From Gerris lacustris (lineage: Eukaryota > Arthropoda > Insecta > Hemiptera > Gerridae), in the NCBI GenBank assembly GCA_951217055.1, contig OX578277.1:63024388-63088387 (forward strand): a DNA stretch of 64,000 bases, in the 5' to 3' direction. The notes under the pieces are model-generated. The model did not search any database. It was not told the origin of the DNA and saw only the letters and a list, made by a program, of their open reading frames with translations. Positions within the stretch are counted from its first letter, which is position 1, and the number at the start of each line of letters is the position of its first letter. This document shows positions 35,447 to 47,745 of the stretch, piece after piece. A program made the translations under genes and the position numbers.

Positions 35447-36819
35447 TAATTAAAGCGAGCGTAAGCGAGCTTCTTACATTTAACGAAATATGCATCTTGT
35501 CTGTCTGTCTGTCTGTCTGTGTGTAACGTTTACGTGTCCGACGATAACTTGAGTAAAAGTTGACCGATTTAGTATAAATTTGGTATACATGTTACTTTTA
35601 CAAATACTCAGGCTAAGTTCGTTGGACAGCGTGATCTGTCCAAGAGTTCGCGCGCAATGCTCGCGTAAACGTGAGCTTCAAATTTAAAATTGGAATTTCA
35701 GGACGGAAAAAAATTCTATCATCACCTATTCGATGAGACACTTTTTTACAAATAACATTTTTTAGTAAAACCAACAACGACACCGCTATGAATTAATAAA
35801 GATCGCTAAAACTATTAAAGCGGACCTAAACGTTTAATAATTTCAAGATAAAAAGAACTTTTTTTATACTACGTTTTTAATTTTTCTGTTGAATCGTATG
35901 TAATGTTGATAATATAATTGTTATTGTTATATAATATATAATGTTGGTGAAAAAAAAAATAGTTCCGAATTTATTTACTTCACATAAATGACAACCATCT
36001 AGAGAGCTGATCTTAAACCTATAAAAGGACAAATCTTTGTACAACGGATCTCCCCAACATCAAATCTAAAGCGTGCCATCGATATATTTGAAATAATATA
36101 AATAATATAATCGATAAATAATATAATCGATATTTCCTGTTTTGCTGTCATTCAATGTTTATCTATCACAAATTTGAGACCCGTCAAAATGAAGATTGCG
36201 TAAATATTGGACATGGCAAAACAAATAAAATAACTTGCGGATTTTTCCCGAACTAACTTTCCGTACAGCAAAATTTGCTGAAAACCAATTAAATACTGCT
36301 GAAAGATGGCTAAATGTATTAAAATAATGCATTGTCATCGTGTTCTGAGCTATGCTAAAAATTTCAAATGTCTAGGTATTCGGGAAGTTAGTTAGAAATC
36401 GATTGCCAGATTTGTACCGGACAAACAAACAAACAAGAAAGCAAGTTAATAAAAACGTAGTAAAATAGAGAAAACAACCTATTTACCGATATCTTACGTT
36501 CTAATGTAACGATTTTAATAAAACTTCATATACACCATCTAATGCACAATTGAAACAAGCCTTAAAAATTTCAATTCGATACATGCAGTAGTTTTTTTGT
36601 AGCAAAGTAATACATTTTATAATAATTGAAAAGGAGATGTGTGGTTAGAGGAATAGTAATAATGCGGGATGGTTACCTTACTACTAGCCGCTGTACTACT
36701 ACTATATCCATTATCTATCAACTCATCATGATTCATGATTATTTATTTTTTCAATATTCATTACATATTTATTACTTTACTATACGCTCGCTTCAATAAT
36801 AGAGCCACGCGATACCTAG
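35447..36819 (+). mobile_element. GTCT-bearing element, family G1, split by family F3
   Basis: Begins TAATTAAAGCGAGC with a TGTCTGTCTGTCTGTCTG array close behind. It ends GCTCGCTTCAAT, then AGAGCCACGCGATACCTAG at 36819. Compared with G1 at 21866, about 620 bp of family F3 (35838-36462) is inserted between the AAACGTTTA and TAAAATAGAGAAAAC blocks, which are adjacent in uninterrupted copies. Confidence 0.8.
35838..36462 (+). mobile_element. Family F3 repeat inserted in G1
   Basis: Starts with ATAATTTCAAGATAAAAAG and ends with ACAAACAAACAAGAAAGC and AAAAACGTAGT. Another + copy is at 51477 and a minus copy is split across 49476-53395. ACTACGTTTTT near the left and AAAAACGTAGT at the right are inverted. 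TA at the junctions would fit a Tc1/mariner-like target site, but that is weak in such AT-rich DNA. No coding frame. Confidence 0.75.
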
Positions 36820-37225
36820 TTTAGAAACATGACTTTGATACTAAGATAGAAGTGGGCCTATTAGTTTCTAATCACTAAGGTTTTGAATGTACATATCTTT
36901 TGTAAGAAAATTCATTAACCAACTTGAAACCTACTGAAAAGGAAAAATGTAATCTAATTAGAAAGTTCCAGCTCAAAGCTGGGTTGTCAAATAATAAATG
37001 AAAAATATAGGATATTAACAATATCCTATATAATATACTGATAATATAATATAATGACCTATAATATACTGAGCTGATTTGTTTATGCCCATGTAAATGG
37101 TTCGTATTTCCAACCAGAAAATCTTAACGATTTTGTGGGAAATAAGTATAGTAAAATTTGGATTGTGAGCAAAGCATAGAGCATGAATGGTATTCAACCC
37201 TGATATATAAACAAATTTTTATAAA
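36820..37225. other. AT-rich DNA, probably intron
   Basis: No exon or repeat family is seen. If the terminal exon at 37241 is real, this is the end of its upstream intron. Confidence 0.4.
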
Positions 37226-37240
37226 TATAGTCTATTTCAG

Positions 37241-37441
37241 GTGGAGCCAAATGAGAAGGGAAGAGGCTGCCACTTTAACATGAAAGTAGGAGCTATACTT
37301 GTAGCAGCTGAGAGAAGAGGGAGCGTCGGAACTAAGAAAGATGGTTGTTTGAATTTACGCGCGCCTACACCGCTATACGCTAAAGTTAACGATACACCAG
37401 GTGTGTTCAGTTCAGACCCCCATGTAAGCTATGTCTCCTGA
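37241..37441 (+). CDS. Candidate 3'-terminal coding exon of an unidentified host gene
   Basis: The frame opens exactly after a strong splice acceptor (TCTATTTCAG directly before 37241) and runs 66 codons to TGA at 37439-37441. Base composition is much less AT-biased than the surroundings and looks coding. The predicted tail is basic at first (EKGRG, AAERRGSVGTKKDG) and then polar (LRAPTPLYAKV, FSSDPHVSYVS at the C-terminus). The final residues could be a cytoplasmic tail, but I do not recognise the family. A poly(A) signal AATAAA lies at 37585-37590, about 145 bp past the stop. The first codon is GTG, so this is a spliced exon in phase 0 rather than a start. Upstream exons are not visible and may lie beyond a very long intron or outside the window. 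Confidence 0.55.
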   Translation: MEPNEKGRGCHFNMKVGAILVAAERRGSVGTKKDGCLNLRAPTPLYAKVNDTPGVFSSDPHVSYVS

Positions 37442-37600
37442 GAGAATAACTCTCAGTTAAGATACGATTAGACAAGATTGCTTCCTTTGCTTTCCCCCTT
37501 AACATACACTCTCTTTGGAATTAGCTCTGAGGCAGTATATCCTCTTTAATGTAGCATAAACCTTCCTTGGAACCTGGAAACCAAAATAAAGCCCTTTTTA
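37442..37600 (+). terminator. Probable 3' UTR with poly(A) signal
   Basis: AATAAA at 37585-37590 follows the candidate terminal exon at a normal distance. The intervening sequence keeps the higher GC content of the exon, then the background AT-richness returns. Confidence 0.4.
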
Positions 37601-38072
37601 GAGAAAAATTCTTCCCTTATTCTCCGTATAATTTTAGTCATTAGATAACGTTACCTCGCAAGAACTGGTCCTTCTTTTATTTTATATATTCTTTCACGTT
37701 TTTCTCTTCTTTCTGTTTATTTATTTGTATTTTTTGTACCTAAACGTTTTCCATCACAAAATTATAATAAGCATATGCGCATCTCTGTGCAAACTGAATT
37801 TCTGAGAAAATTAATAATAATGGCAAAGGAAGGTAAAATTTCTTATCATACATAAAACAAAACAAATTTTCAGCATACTAGCAATAAGCACATTCAATTA
37901 AAACAATTTGTTAGAAAAAGTTTAAAACTAGATATTATACTGAAACCTAATTTCGGATAAAGCGTTTAATCAATTACAATTGGACAAACTCTTTTGTTCG
38001 AAAAAATAATATACACAACCACGATAAAGGCCGTAAAATAAATTGGAACATGTAACGATTCCTATACTAGTT
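37601..38072. other. AT-rich DNA, nothing recognised
   Basis: No gene or repeat family seen between the candidate 3' UTR and the H1 element. Confidence 0.4.
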
Positions 38073-38768
38073 AGGGTCCGTAGGCAAAACCAAGGACCCT
38101 TATATTTTCCTGCGTGTGTCTGTCCGTCCGTCCTCTCGCGTGCTCTCACGGCTACACCATTCGTCCGATCACTTTGAAATTTGGCATGTATGTGTCTTGT
38201 ACCTGCCCACATATTTTAAAAATATAGCGACCTAAAAAAATTAGGGTAAAAAAACTTATGGGTTAACATTGTTTATTTTTTTTCGACACCGTGAGGGGTA
38301 TCATATGAAAGGGTACGTCGAGCTGATTCCAAAATATATATAATTCTTTGGATATAACTTTGATAGGGCGAGCGTAGGCAAGTTTGAAGTGGGTGTGAAA
38401 CGTGTCCCCCCCCCCCCCCTCTATCTCGCTTATGTGAAGTGCAAAAAATCTGAAAAAATTCCTGAACATTCTTCGACCAAAAGTAAAGATACCACTTTTT
38501 GGAAATTTCAATTATTTTTTATTGGCAAAATACGTTTTTTTATAATTATGGTCTTTTCGATGTATTTATATGGTTGTAGTCCGGTTGAGTGGCAAAAAAA
38601 TACTTTATCAGAGTTTGTTTTGAGAATATCAGACCCTTAGAATGGTTCAAAGTAAGCTTTTTAGCATTTTAAAAAAACACTGTTTATACACTTTACAGTT
38701 AAACACTATATAGTGTGGCCTACGGACCCTCGCTGTGTGCTGACTAGCACACACTTGACCTGTTTATT
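38073..38768 (+). mobile_element. Full-length Helentron-like element (family H1)
   Basis: The 5' end AGGGTCCGTAGGCAAAACC and the subterminal GCCTACGGACCCT (38718-38730) are inverted repeats. A TGTCTGTCCGTCCGTCC array sits at 38117-38133. After the 3' subterminal repeat comes a perfect 7-bp hairpin (GTGTGCT-GACT-AGCACAC, 38735-38752) and a short tail CTTGACCTGTTTATT. This is the layout described for non-autonomous Helentrons and DINE-1. A minus copy lies at 54986-55695 and pieces at 32803, 33001 and 56306. The short frames on both strands (37970, 38263, 38389) are shadows and recur in the other copy. Confidence 0.75.
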
Positions 38769-38986
38769 AATCTTATAAAAGCTGGAATCGATCCCTATAT
38801 TTTTAGTTACAAATATCGTTCGATTTAATTTTTTGTTGATTTTTTAATTTTTTTCTTCCTTATTTTAAAGCTACTGCTGACTGGCTTGTACTTATTAGTA
38901 TACTTTATTTAAATTTATTGTAGCTACACATAAATAAAATAGATTAAAGAAAAACTGTATTCTAACTGTTTACGTGTATCACACTT
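38769..38986. other. AT-rich spacer
   Basis: Unremarkable sequence before the retrotransposon's right-hand target duplication at 38987-38995. Confidence 0.4.
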
Positions 38987-39115
38987 ATTAGATCTTTTTT
39001 TTATTTTTTTTTTTTCTTTATTTCTTTAGTCACAACTACAATTTTACAATCGTAACAAGCGACTGAGTGCAATTTTAAAAATTGTACAATAGTAAAAGTA
39101 ATTAAATAATAATAA

Positions 39116-39174
39116 CAAAAATAATTGTCAAAAGCATAATCATAATTATAAGATATAATAATAATAATAACAAA

Positions 39175-39217
<43 letters not shown>

Positions 39218-39249
39218 GTAACAATAATAATAATAATAATAATAATAAC
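39116..39249. repeat. (AAT)n microsatellite in the retrotransposon 3' UTR
   Basis: About 40 AAT units with AAC and AGT interruptions. It lies between the ORF2 stop and the poly(A) tail, so it is part of the element rather than its tail. Confidence 0.9.
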
Positions 39250-39331
39250 AACAAAAGAGCTTGAATCGCTTGATGTGAGTAAGTTCACTCAGTAGTGACA
39301 CTCACGGTTTTTGCTTAAATTAAGTGTCTCA

Positions 39332-41746
39332 TTATTGCAGTAGGTCACGTGGCCACTTACGCTTGAGGCGTCTGCGGGGGTTATCTGGGAGTGTGATTGA
39401 AGATAAATTTTGGATGAGGGGATTAGGATGAGTAGAAAACTTGGAGTGGAAGGATTTGTAGCGGGAGGATGCAAGATCATGGACGAAAGGAACATTCAGG
39501 TCATTGTGGATTGTTAGGTTGGTTACGTAGGATGGGGCGTTGGTGATTTTGCGAAGGATAATTGATTGGAGGGATTGGATTTTGTAGGAATTAGACGGCT
39601 TGGTAGTTCCCCACAGTTCAAGTCCGTAGGTCCAGATAGGCTTTATAATGGTGTTATATATGGTTAGTTTGTTGTTTAATGTGATTTTAGACCTATAGTC
39701 GAGAAGTCTTAGAAGTAATTTGTAGCGTCGTTTCATGTCGGTTCGTTTGTGTCGTGTGTGCATGTTCCAAGTCAGTCTTCTGTCAAAAAAAAGTCCTAGG
39801 TACCGCACTTCACTAGCCGCAGGAAGATGGGATCCGTTTAGAATAAAGGGAGGACAGGTAGCTCGTCTTAGGGTAAATGTTACGTGAGTACTTTTTTCGG
39901 TGTTAAATTTTATCCTCCATTTCGTTGCCCATTTTTCGACGCTGTAGAGGTGGTTTTGGAGGGATAGGGATGCTAATTGGTGTTCTGAGTTGGTCGAGAG
40001 GATGGCCTTATCATCGGCAAAGGAGGCTAGGATAGTATTTGGGTGTACTGGGATATCAGCTGTGTAAAGGGAATATAGGAAAGGAGCAAGAATACTACCT
40101 TGAGGCACGCCTGCAAGGATGGGAAAGGAGTTGGAAACAGAGGATCCTTGAGAGACTTTAAAGAATCTGTCTCTCAAGTAAGAGGATAGGATTAGGTAGT
40201 ATGTCGGAGAAAGGACTCTCTTAAGTTTCCACAGCAATCCCCGATGCCAAATTCGATCGAAAGCTTGCACTTCGTCGAGAAAGGCTGCGGAGACATACTG
40301 TTTCTTCTCAAGAGCGGTAGCGATGGTGTCTGCAACGCGATGGCATTGGTGTAGAGTTGAGTGTGCTGCTCGAAAACCGAATTGGTGATTTGGAAGTATA
40401 TTATGAGATTCAAGGATAGGAAAAATACGACGTAGTAATAGTTTTTCGAGGATTTTACTCATAACTGGAAGAAGACTAATAGGGCGGTAGGATGAGACAA
40501 GGTGAGCAGGTTTATGGGGCTTAGGTATCATTATAACAATAGACAGTTTCCAATGGGCAGGGAAGTATTTAGTACGAAGGACAGAGTTAAAAATGTAGGT
40601 GAGTAAAAGGAGGGCTCTTTTAGGAAGGTTTTTAAGGATTGAAGCTGTTATTAAATCGGATCCTGGGGCCTTGTTCTTCTTAAGTGACTTTATGATATAT
40701 AACACATCAGAGGGATGAAAAGCGGGAGGAGGAGGAGATAATTGTAGAGGTATAGACAATTCGTCATGGATAGAATTATCATGGTTGGGATCAAAAACAT
40801 CAGGGTGAGGAGTAAAAACTGAGGAAAGGTGGTTGGCAAATGAAGAAGCCTTTTCTTCATCTGACAGCGCCCAAGAAACGTTGTCAAGACGAAGGGGAGA
40901 GGATATTGGTTTGTAGGAAAGGATTCTCTTTGTCGCTGTCCATAGTGATTTATTTTCAGTAGTCAGAGATTCCGTATATGCGTCAAATTTGTCTGCCCTA
41001 TACTGTCTAAGGATGGAAGTAAGTTGTCTGTTGAGTCTGTTGTAAGTTAGTTTGTCAGTCATGGTTCTTGTTATTTGCCATCTAGCTCGAGCTCGTCTTT
41101 TGTTCGTTATAAGCGTCTTGATTTTTAGGGGTAAATTTGAATGTCGGTCAGTTCGTGTTACGGGTCCTGTTGAATCTCTAACTGCTTGCTGTATATTACT
41201 TGTAAGAGCGTCAACTGCTGAGTCAATCTGTCTGGGCGTTTTCAGTGGTATTTTTAAGTTGATTTTGCTGTCAAGTAAGTACTTAAACTTGTCCCAGTCT
41301 ACAGGTCCAGTTATTAGAGAAGGTTTGGATTGTTTTGGAAAAGGTTGTACATCAAGGTTAAGGATTACAGGAAGGTGATCGGAGGAAAGGTCTTTTAGGA
41401 CAGTTATATCATAAGGGAGGTGAGATAGTCGAGAGGAAACGAAGAAATCTAGGAGATCCGGCAATTTTGTGTTGTCATAAGGCCAATAGGTGAATTCATT
41501 AGGTGTGGTTACTGTAAGGTTTAAGGTTGAGACGGTATCGAGCAGCATCGGCCTTCGCTGATTTCCGGCTCTACATCCCCATTGTTGATGCTTCGCGTTC
41601 CAGTCACCACCAGCGAGGAATATAGGACCTAGAGATGTAAAAAGGGATTGAAGTTGGACTTGGGAGACTACTTTGTTGGGCGGGCAGTATACGGCAGCTA
41701 CAGAAAAGTTAAAGTGTGATGAGTTTATTTTAACGGCTGTGGACAT
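39332..41746 (-). CDS. Endonuclease-reverse transcriptase (ORF2) of a Jockey-type element, N-truncated
   Basis: An apurinic-like endonuclease followed by a reverse transcriptase, which nick target DNA and copy the element's RNA in the nucleus. The 804 codons run from an internal Met. The frame is open upstream to the element's truncated end, so the start is arbitrary. Endonuclease remains are AVYCPP (about residues 18-23), GGDWNAKH (about 45-52) and SSDHLP (about 119-124). The reverse transcriptase shows YRPISLLPVMSKILE (about 420), FLDEVQAFDRIWH (about 490-502), GVPQGSILAPFLY (about 547-559) and catalytic FADD (576-579). A C-terminal YLGLFFDRRLTW region follows. All catalytic aspartates of the reverse transcriptase are present, and there is no internal stop or frameshift. 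In Jockey relatives ORF2 is about 900 residues, so roughly 100 N-terminal residues are lost, including endonuclease residues; it should be dead as an autonomous unit. FLDEVQAFD where FLDVxxAFD is usual is a small oddity. Confidence 0.93.
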   Translation of the reverse strand: MSTAVKINSSHFNFSVAAVYCPPNKVVSQVQLQSLFTSLGPIFLAGGDWNAKHQQWGCRAGNQRRPMLLDTVSTLNLTVTTPNEFTYWPYDNTKLPDLLDFFVSSRLSHLPYDITVLKDLSSDHLPVILNLDVQPFPKQSKPSLITGPVDWDKFKYLLDSKINLKIPLKTPRQIDSAVDALTSNIQQAVRDSTGPVTRTDRHSNLPLKIKTLITNKRRARARWQITRTMTDKLTYNRLNRQLTSILRQYRADKFDAYTESLTTENKSLWTATKRILSYKPISSPLRLDNVSWALSDEEKASSFANHLSSVFTPHPDVFDPNHDNSIHDELSIPLQLSPPPPAFHPSDVLYIIKSLKKNKAPGSDLITASILKNLPKRALLLLTYIFNSVLRTKYFPAHWKLSIVIMIPKPHKPAHLVSSYRPISLLPVMSKILEKLLLRRIFPILESHNILPNHQFGFRAAHSTLHQCHRVADTIATALEKKQYVSAAFLDEVQAFDRIWHRGLLWKLKRVLSPTYYLILSSYLRDRFFKVSQGSSVSNSFPILAGVPQGSILAPFLYSLYTADIPVHPNTILASFADDKAILSTNSEHQLASLSLQNHLYSVEKWATKWRIKFNTEKSTHVTFTLRRATCPPFILNGSHLPAASEVRYLGLFFDRRLTWNMHTRHKRTDMKRRYKLLLRLLDYRSKITLNNKLTIYNTIIKPIWTYGLELWGTTKPSNSYKIQSLQSIILRKITNAPSYVTNLTIHNDLNVPFVHDLASSRYKSFHSKFSTHPNPLIQNLSSITLPDNPRRRLKRKWPRDLLQ

Positions 41747-41782
41747 GAGGGATTCAGTAGGTTGTTTTTTTAGATTAGATCT

Positions 41783-42519
41783 GTAAATTTTTATCCTTTC
41801 CGAGACCTTATTAATGTTTAACCGGACAGAATCGGTTTAAAATAAACTTCCATGAAATTTATAAAGCTTAAAAGTCATTTACAAAATAAATTTTGCATAA
41901 TAATTTCTTATTTCCAATATATATCGAGGAATATTTTTCACAATAAACTTTATAGGTCACGGATATATGCAAAAGGTAGAAAGTTTGGATTGTATAAGTT
42001 TCTTGAAAGTATCTTTTGATAATTAATAAATTTAATGACTAATGACCAACAGTAAAAATGAAGGAGCAGTAATTATATGGACATAACATTTACCAGGACG
42101 AATGGGAAACCTTACGCAAAATAAACTTTTTAAACTGATAGTAAACAGATGGTTCTCTCCTGCTTCTATCATATCCTTCGAAGATATTCATTTCCTCTTG
42201 ATTATAGAATTAGTATCCATTTTATCCGATTAACTACATTTTAGGGCGTGAACTATAATTATAATTCAGTCTGCTCCATTTGTTTTTTAATAAGAAACCC
42301 CAAAAAACTCGCGTTTTCAATTATGCTTTTATTTGCATTAACTTTTGTTCATAGATTTGAACTTGTTATTTCCAAATTACTATTGTATTAATTAATTAAT
42401 TTTATAATCAATCTATATATATAAAATTAGCTTAAATAGCGCTACTTTTTTTTTTTTTAATTTTTACTTTTCCTCACCTTCTCTAAAGGTATATAGGAAA
42501 AGTATTGTTTTCACCCAAA
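41783..42519. other. AT-rich DNA, no gene seen
   Basis: Host sequence beyond the retrotransposon's left target duplication. No gene or repeat recognised. Confidence 0.4.
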
Positions 42520-43075
42520 CATTTTTTTCGGGGTTTTAACAGAATTATCCGTTTTGGGTGTTTTTAAGACCTCCTGAGTGGTTTTATGCATGACGTCTGT
42601 ATGTATGTATGTATGTGTGTATGTATGTATGTATTATGTATGTATGTGTGTGTATATCATCGTAGCGTCCAAGGTATGTAACCTAGAGAGTTGAAACTTG
42701 GCAGAAAAATCAGTCCTTACCTGTAGTGGTACCGCCCGGAAAATCAACTTTTTCCACTATCTTGAACCCAGTTTGCTGAGTCAGCAAATATTTTTAAAAA
42801 ATCGTAAAAAATCAAAAATGGTCCTGATCGAGTTGAATTTGGCACGAATGTATAGCAAACAATGTATAGCAACCTCTCTGTATAGCAAACAAGCCCACCA
42901 AAAATTCAAATAATTAAATAAAATATATTAAAAATAATGTATTTTTTATTTTTTAAATATGATAATAAAAAAAAAATCACTCAGTTCTGCTTCCTCCTGC
43001 TTCGAAGCAGCAGGAGAGGCCACTTTAGTGACCTCTAAAGTGAGCAAAAAGAGAGGTACCCTGTACCCGATTTTT
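42520..43075 (+). repeat. Interspersed repeat family F5, copy 2
   Basis: Matches 24377-25165 block by block, with GAATTATCCGTTTTGG, AGTTGAAACTTGGCA and CTGAGTCAGCAAA. The 3' part has CTGCTTCGAAGCAGCAGG and GTGACCTC. An expanded TATG array (about 42598-42656), absent from copy 1, sits between the 5' and middle blocks. Confidence 0.75.
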
Positions 43076-44460
43076 TACTTTGAGTTGTTATGGCGTCCGC
43101 GCAATTGTAGACCGATTTAATTTCTGATTGGAGTACTTAAACCTCAAACTAATCCTCTTTAAATCGATTAATTTGTCCAAGAACTATAATTATTAATTAT
43201 TTACTGGTACAACTGCCGTATTGAGAGAAGAGACTAGTAATTAAAAGGCACCAATGGTTGATGATTGGATTGTTCAATGAGTTCTCAGTCTAATTGGTTT
43301 TGACTAAGTTATTTTTCTAATTTCCTATATCTTTTTTAGCATTGTTATTATTTATTACTATATTACTTAGTCTCGATTTGCTATTTTTTTATGTATATAA
43401 ATAGAGTCCAAACTACGATTTGGAGAGTAATATATTCTTAGTAATGGAATGAATTATGTATAAATATTATCCTGATTTTATTCCTAGAAGGCTTTGCGGA
43501 AACAAAACTATTTAGACATTTCATTTAATTGCTAGGCCTGCATGATTATAGGAAACATAGCCACTAATATCTAGCATGAGTCCCACATGGAGCGCGGGGT
43601 GAAAGCTAGTCATTTATAAATATACATCAGGTAAACAATGTTAGTACTTACTCTGCAAGTTTTATGGATATATGCTTGCTAATATTCACATTTATATAAT
43701 TTAATCAAAGTAATTCACATGGTTCTAAGGTAGTCGAAACATAAAAATAGAGAATAAGGCCCAAACCTTAAATTGTCTCCAGAGTTCACATTTAAAGTTT
43801 GCGAATCATTTTATACTATTGAAAATAGTCTAATAACAAAAAATGCAGGTAAAATAGTTTGATGGTATGACTATGTTTTTTCTGAGTTTTATGACCTAGT
43901 GCAAAAAAAAACAAAAAAAAAAAAAACAGCCATTGAGACACCTCTTTAGCAAATTTTTTACCTATTTCATAAAATAAAAGCTTTTTTGTTGGAGTAAATT
44001 CATGTTTGTTACGCTGGGGGGGAGGATTGATATATACCTAACCCCAGCCTCAACCTTGAGCTGTTTTCTATAACTAAAAGGGTAATAACGAAGTTCGTCA
44101 ACCTTAGCCACGCACCTATGAATTCCCTATAAAGGATAAAAAATGAAGGAATGTGAATCATACTTCAACTAAAAGATTTAAACCTCAGGCAATATTTTCA
44201 ATCATTATTAAAGATTCCTTTATCTAATTAACTTTCCTAAAATGAATTTTAAGTTGTAAAACTTAATTATTTTTCTTGCCATTGAACTATTTATTGCTTT
44301 TCATTTGCAAAAATGCTTAGTAGGATTAGAGTAGTGTTCGTAATATTATGATAAAAAGAAAATATATTAAAATTATATTACACAAATAATCATCAAACTA
44401 AAGAAATAACACGTTCAACTATATATTTTCTTTCTTAATACTCCTTATTTTTTTTTATCA
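43076..44460. other. AT-rich DNA, no gene seen
   Basis: No credible frame. An A-run near 43912 and a G-run near 44017 are present. Confidence 0.4.
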
Positions 44461-44880
44461 TTTTTGCTTCCGAGCTTACCGAAGAAAACGGAAGCTATAC
44501 TTGATCGTTCTGGAGAACCAAAGTATTGTATGTCTCCGATTTCAAAAAGACATAAATCCGTTTCAGATATCTAGGATCATTTTTGGTTCCGTGTCTGTCT
44601 GTCGGTCTGTCGTTCAATTTTTGCGAATCAACATTTCTTAAAAACTACACGTCCAATTTTAATGAAATGTGGGCGGTAGGTCATGCTGCGCTCTTTAACT
44701 TTTGCTAAATTAATACTTTTATTCAAGTAAAAATCACAACAATTTTGACAGATTAAAAAAACGGGGGAATCAATTAAACAAATTAGACAATAATGTTTTT
44801 TAAAAGCATAAAATCAATAAAGTACGTGATAGGATGCGAGGAAGCTACGTGCCACAGTAATTGACAGACTATTTTTCAGC
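44461..44880 (+). mobile_element. GTCT-type repeat, family F4, best copy
   Basis: Begins GCTTCCGAGCTTACCGAAGA, has a GTGTCTGTCTGTCGGTCTGT array about 125 bp in, and ends GATGCGAGGAAGCTACGTGC followed by a weak hairpin (TGCCA with TGACA). Relatives are at 31236 (-), 54185 (+) and 59440 (-). The layout again resembles Helentron-like elements, but the terminal repeats are unclear. Confidence 0.55.
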
Positions 44881-46189
44881 TGCATCTACCTGTATTGTTA
44901 ATTTTTAATTTATTGTTATAGAACTGTAGTTCAATAACCTAACAAAGTTTTCAAAGAAAATAAGATATTTTTTCAGTATCACAAAGTAAAGAAAAATAAT
45001 GTCGAGGATCTTAATTTATTTTGTTATATTTCATTAGATCTTTGTAAATAACTTTAAGCACTCATTTTCTTTAAGTACATTTTTTTTCAATCCAAAAAGT
45101 TCCAAATTTTAAAGAACCCAATCTCTATAATGGTGTAATTACTTTATAGGCTCAATTATAAAGTGTAAGGTCAAATTATTTATCTTAAACACTTAACATC
45201 TATTATCTAAACTTAACGTTAAAGATTTTGCGAGCACTTCACTTTAACCGAAAGATAATTATAAAACTACAAAAGACATCGACATCTGTTTTTGTTTTTT
45301 TTTGCAGTTAAAAAGCATTGGAAATAGATAATAATGAGTTTTATATAAAAGATTATGGATTCTCTAATGGAGACTGAATTATAGGCATTATATCCTACAG
45401 GTGTTAAACCGTCGATAATAATTGAAAATAAGTACGGTATAAGTGCAGTCACTTGATATGTTTATAATGAGTGATCCTTAAAAACCAGGAGGTTCGATCA
45501 GGTGTCATAATCTACATAATAAAACAACGTCTAATTGGACCTTTATTCATCAGTCTTAACGAGAAGCGAGTCATTTCCCTAAACAAGAACGGGCGGGATG
45601 ATAAAAATGGTTTCGAAATAGCTCGTTTTTCGGCCATAAGTGGACTTAAATTGGGGGGCTGTTATGGGGGATAGGGACTAAAAAAAAACTTGATTCTAAC
45701 TAAAACTACCACCTCCTTTTGGAAAGGCACATTAACACTTAATTTGAACCCGTATACGTAGGAAGCACGATGCATTCCTTTTTCATCAACAGAGTAAAAT
45801 AAAAAAAAACATAATGTATTTTCTTGGTTGTTAAAAACATGTTCCCCTCTCAGGCCCTCCTGTAGGGTCCTAAATCTGACAGATTTGGGTTCCATTACTC
45901 TCTATCTAAGATTAAAGGTATCTGTTCTTTTATTCTTTTAAGAGATTTATTTATAGCTTAACAAAAATATAAATTAATGCTTTTAGATGCTTCTTAGATT
46001 TTATTCAATTCATTAAAATATCCTTTTTGTTTTTTTATATCTTAATAATGTAATGGACAATGTTTATATAATAATAAAAGGACAACATTAAGATTAGGGG
46101 CAGTTTCGATCTTATACCTAAAACAATCAAATTGACCAATTAAAATTGATTTTTCTTTTAAAATCCCAATTAAAATTTGAATGGAAATT

Positions 46190-46194
<5 letters not shown>
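44881..46194. other. AT-rich DNA, no gene seen
   Basis: A less AT-rich patch at about 45470-45900 holds 67- and 77-codon frames with no recognisable features or splice context. Confidence 0.4.

Positions 46195-47745
<1,551 letters not shown>

Larger units (their letters stand above)
38996..41773 (-). mobile_element. 5'-truncated Jockey-type non-LTR retrotransposon
   Basis: On the minus strand the element runs from about 41773 to a poly(A) tail at 38996-39020. ATTAGATCT occurs directly outside both ends (38987-38995 and 41774-41782), a 9-bp target duplication of the kind left by target-primed reverse transcription. The 3' untranslated part includes a long AAT/ATT array (39116-39249) and an AATAAAG-like signal before the A-tail. 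ORF1 and the first part of the endonuclease are missing. One caution: the ORF2 frame stays open past the proposed junction to 41836, so the 5' boundary could lie slightly further out. Confidence 0.88.

Noticed and set aside
39001..39288. 95-codon minus frame
   Set aside because: It is the translated ATT array and A-tail of the retrotransposon.
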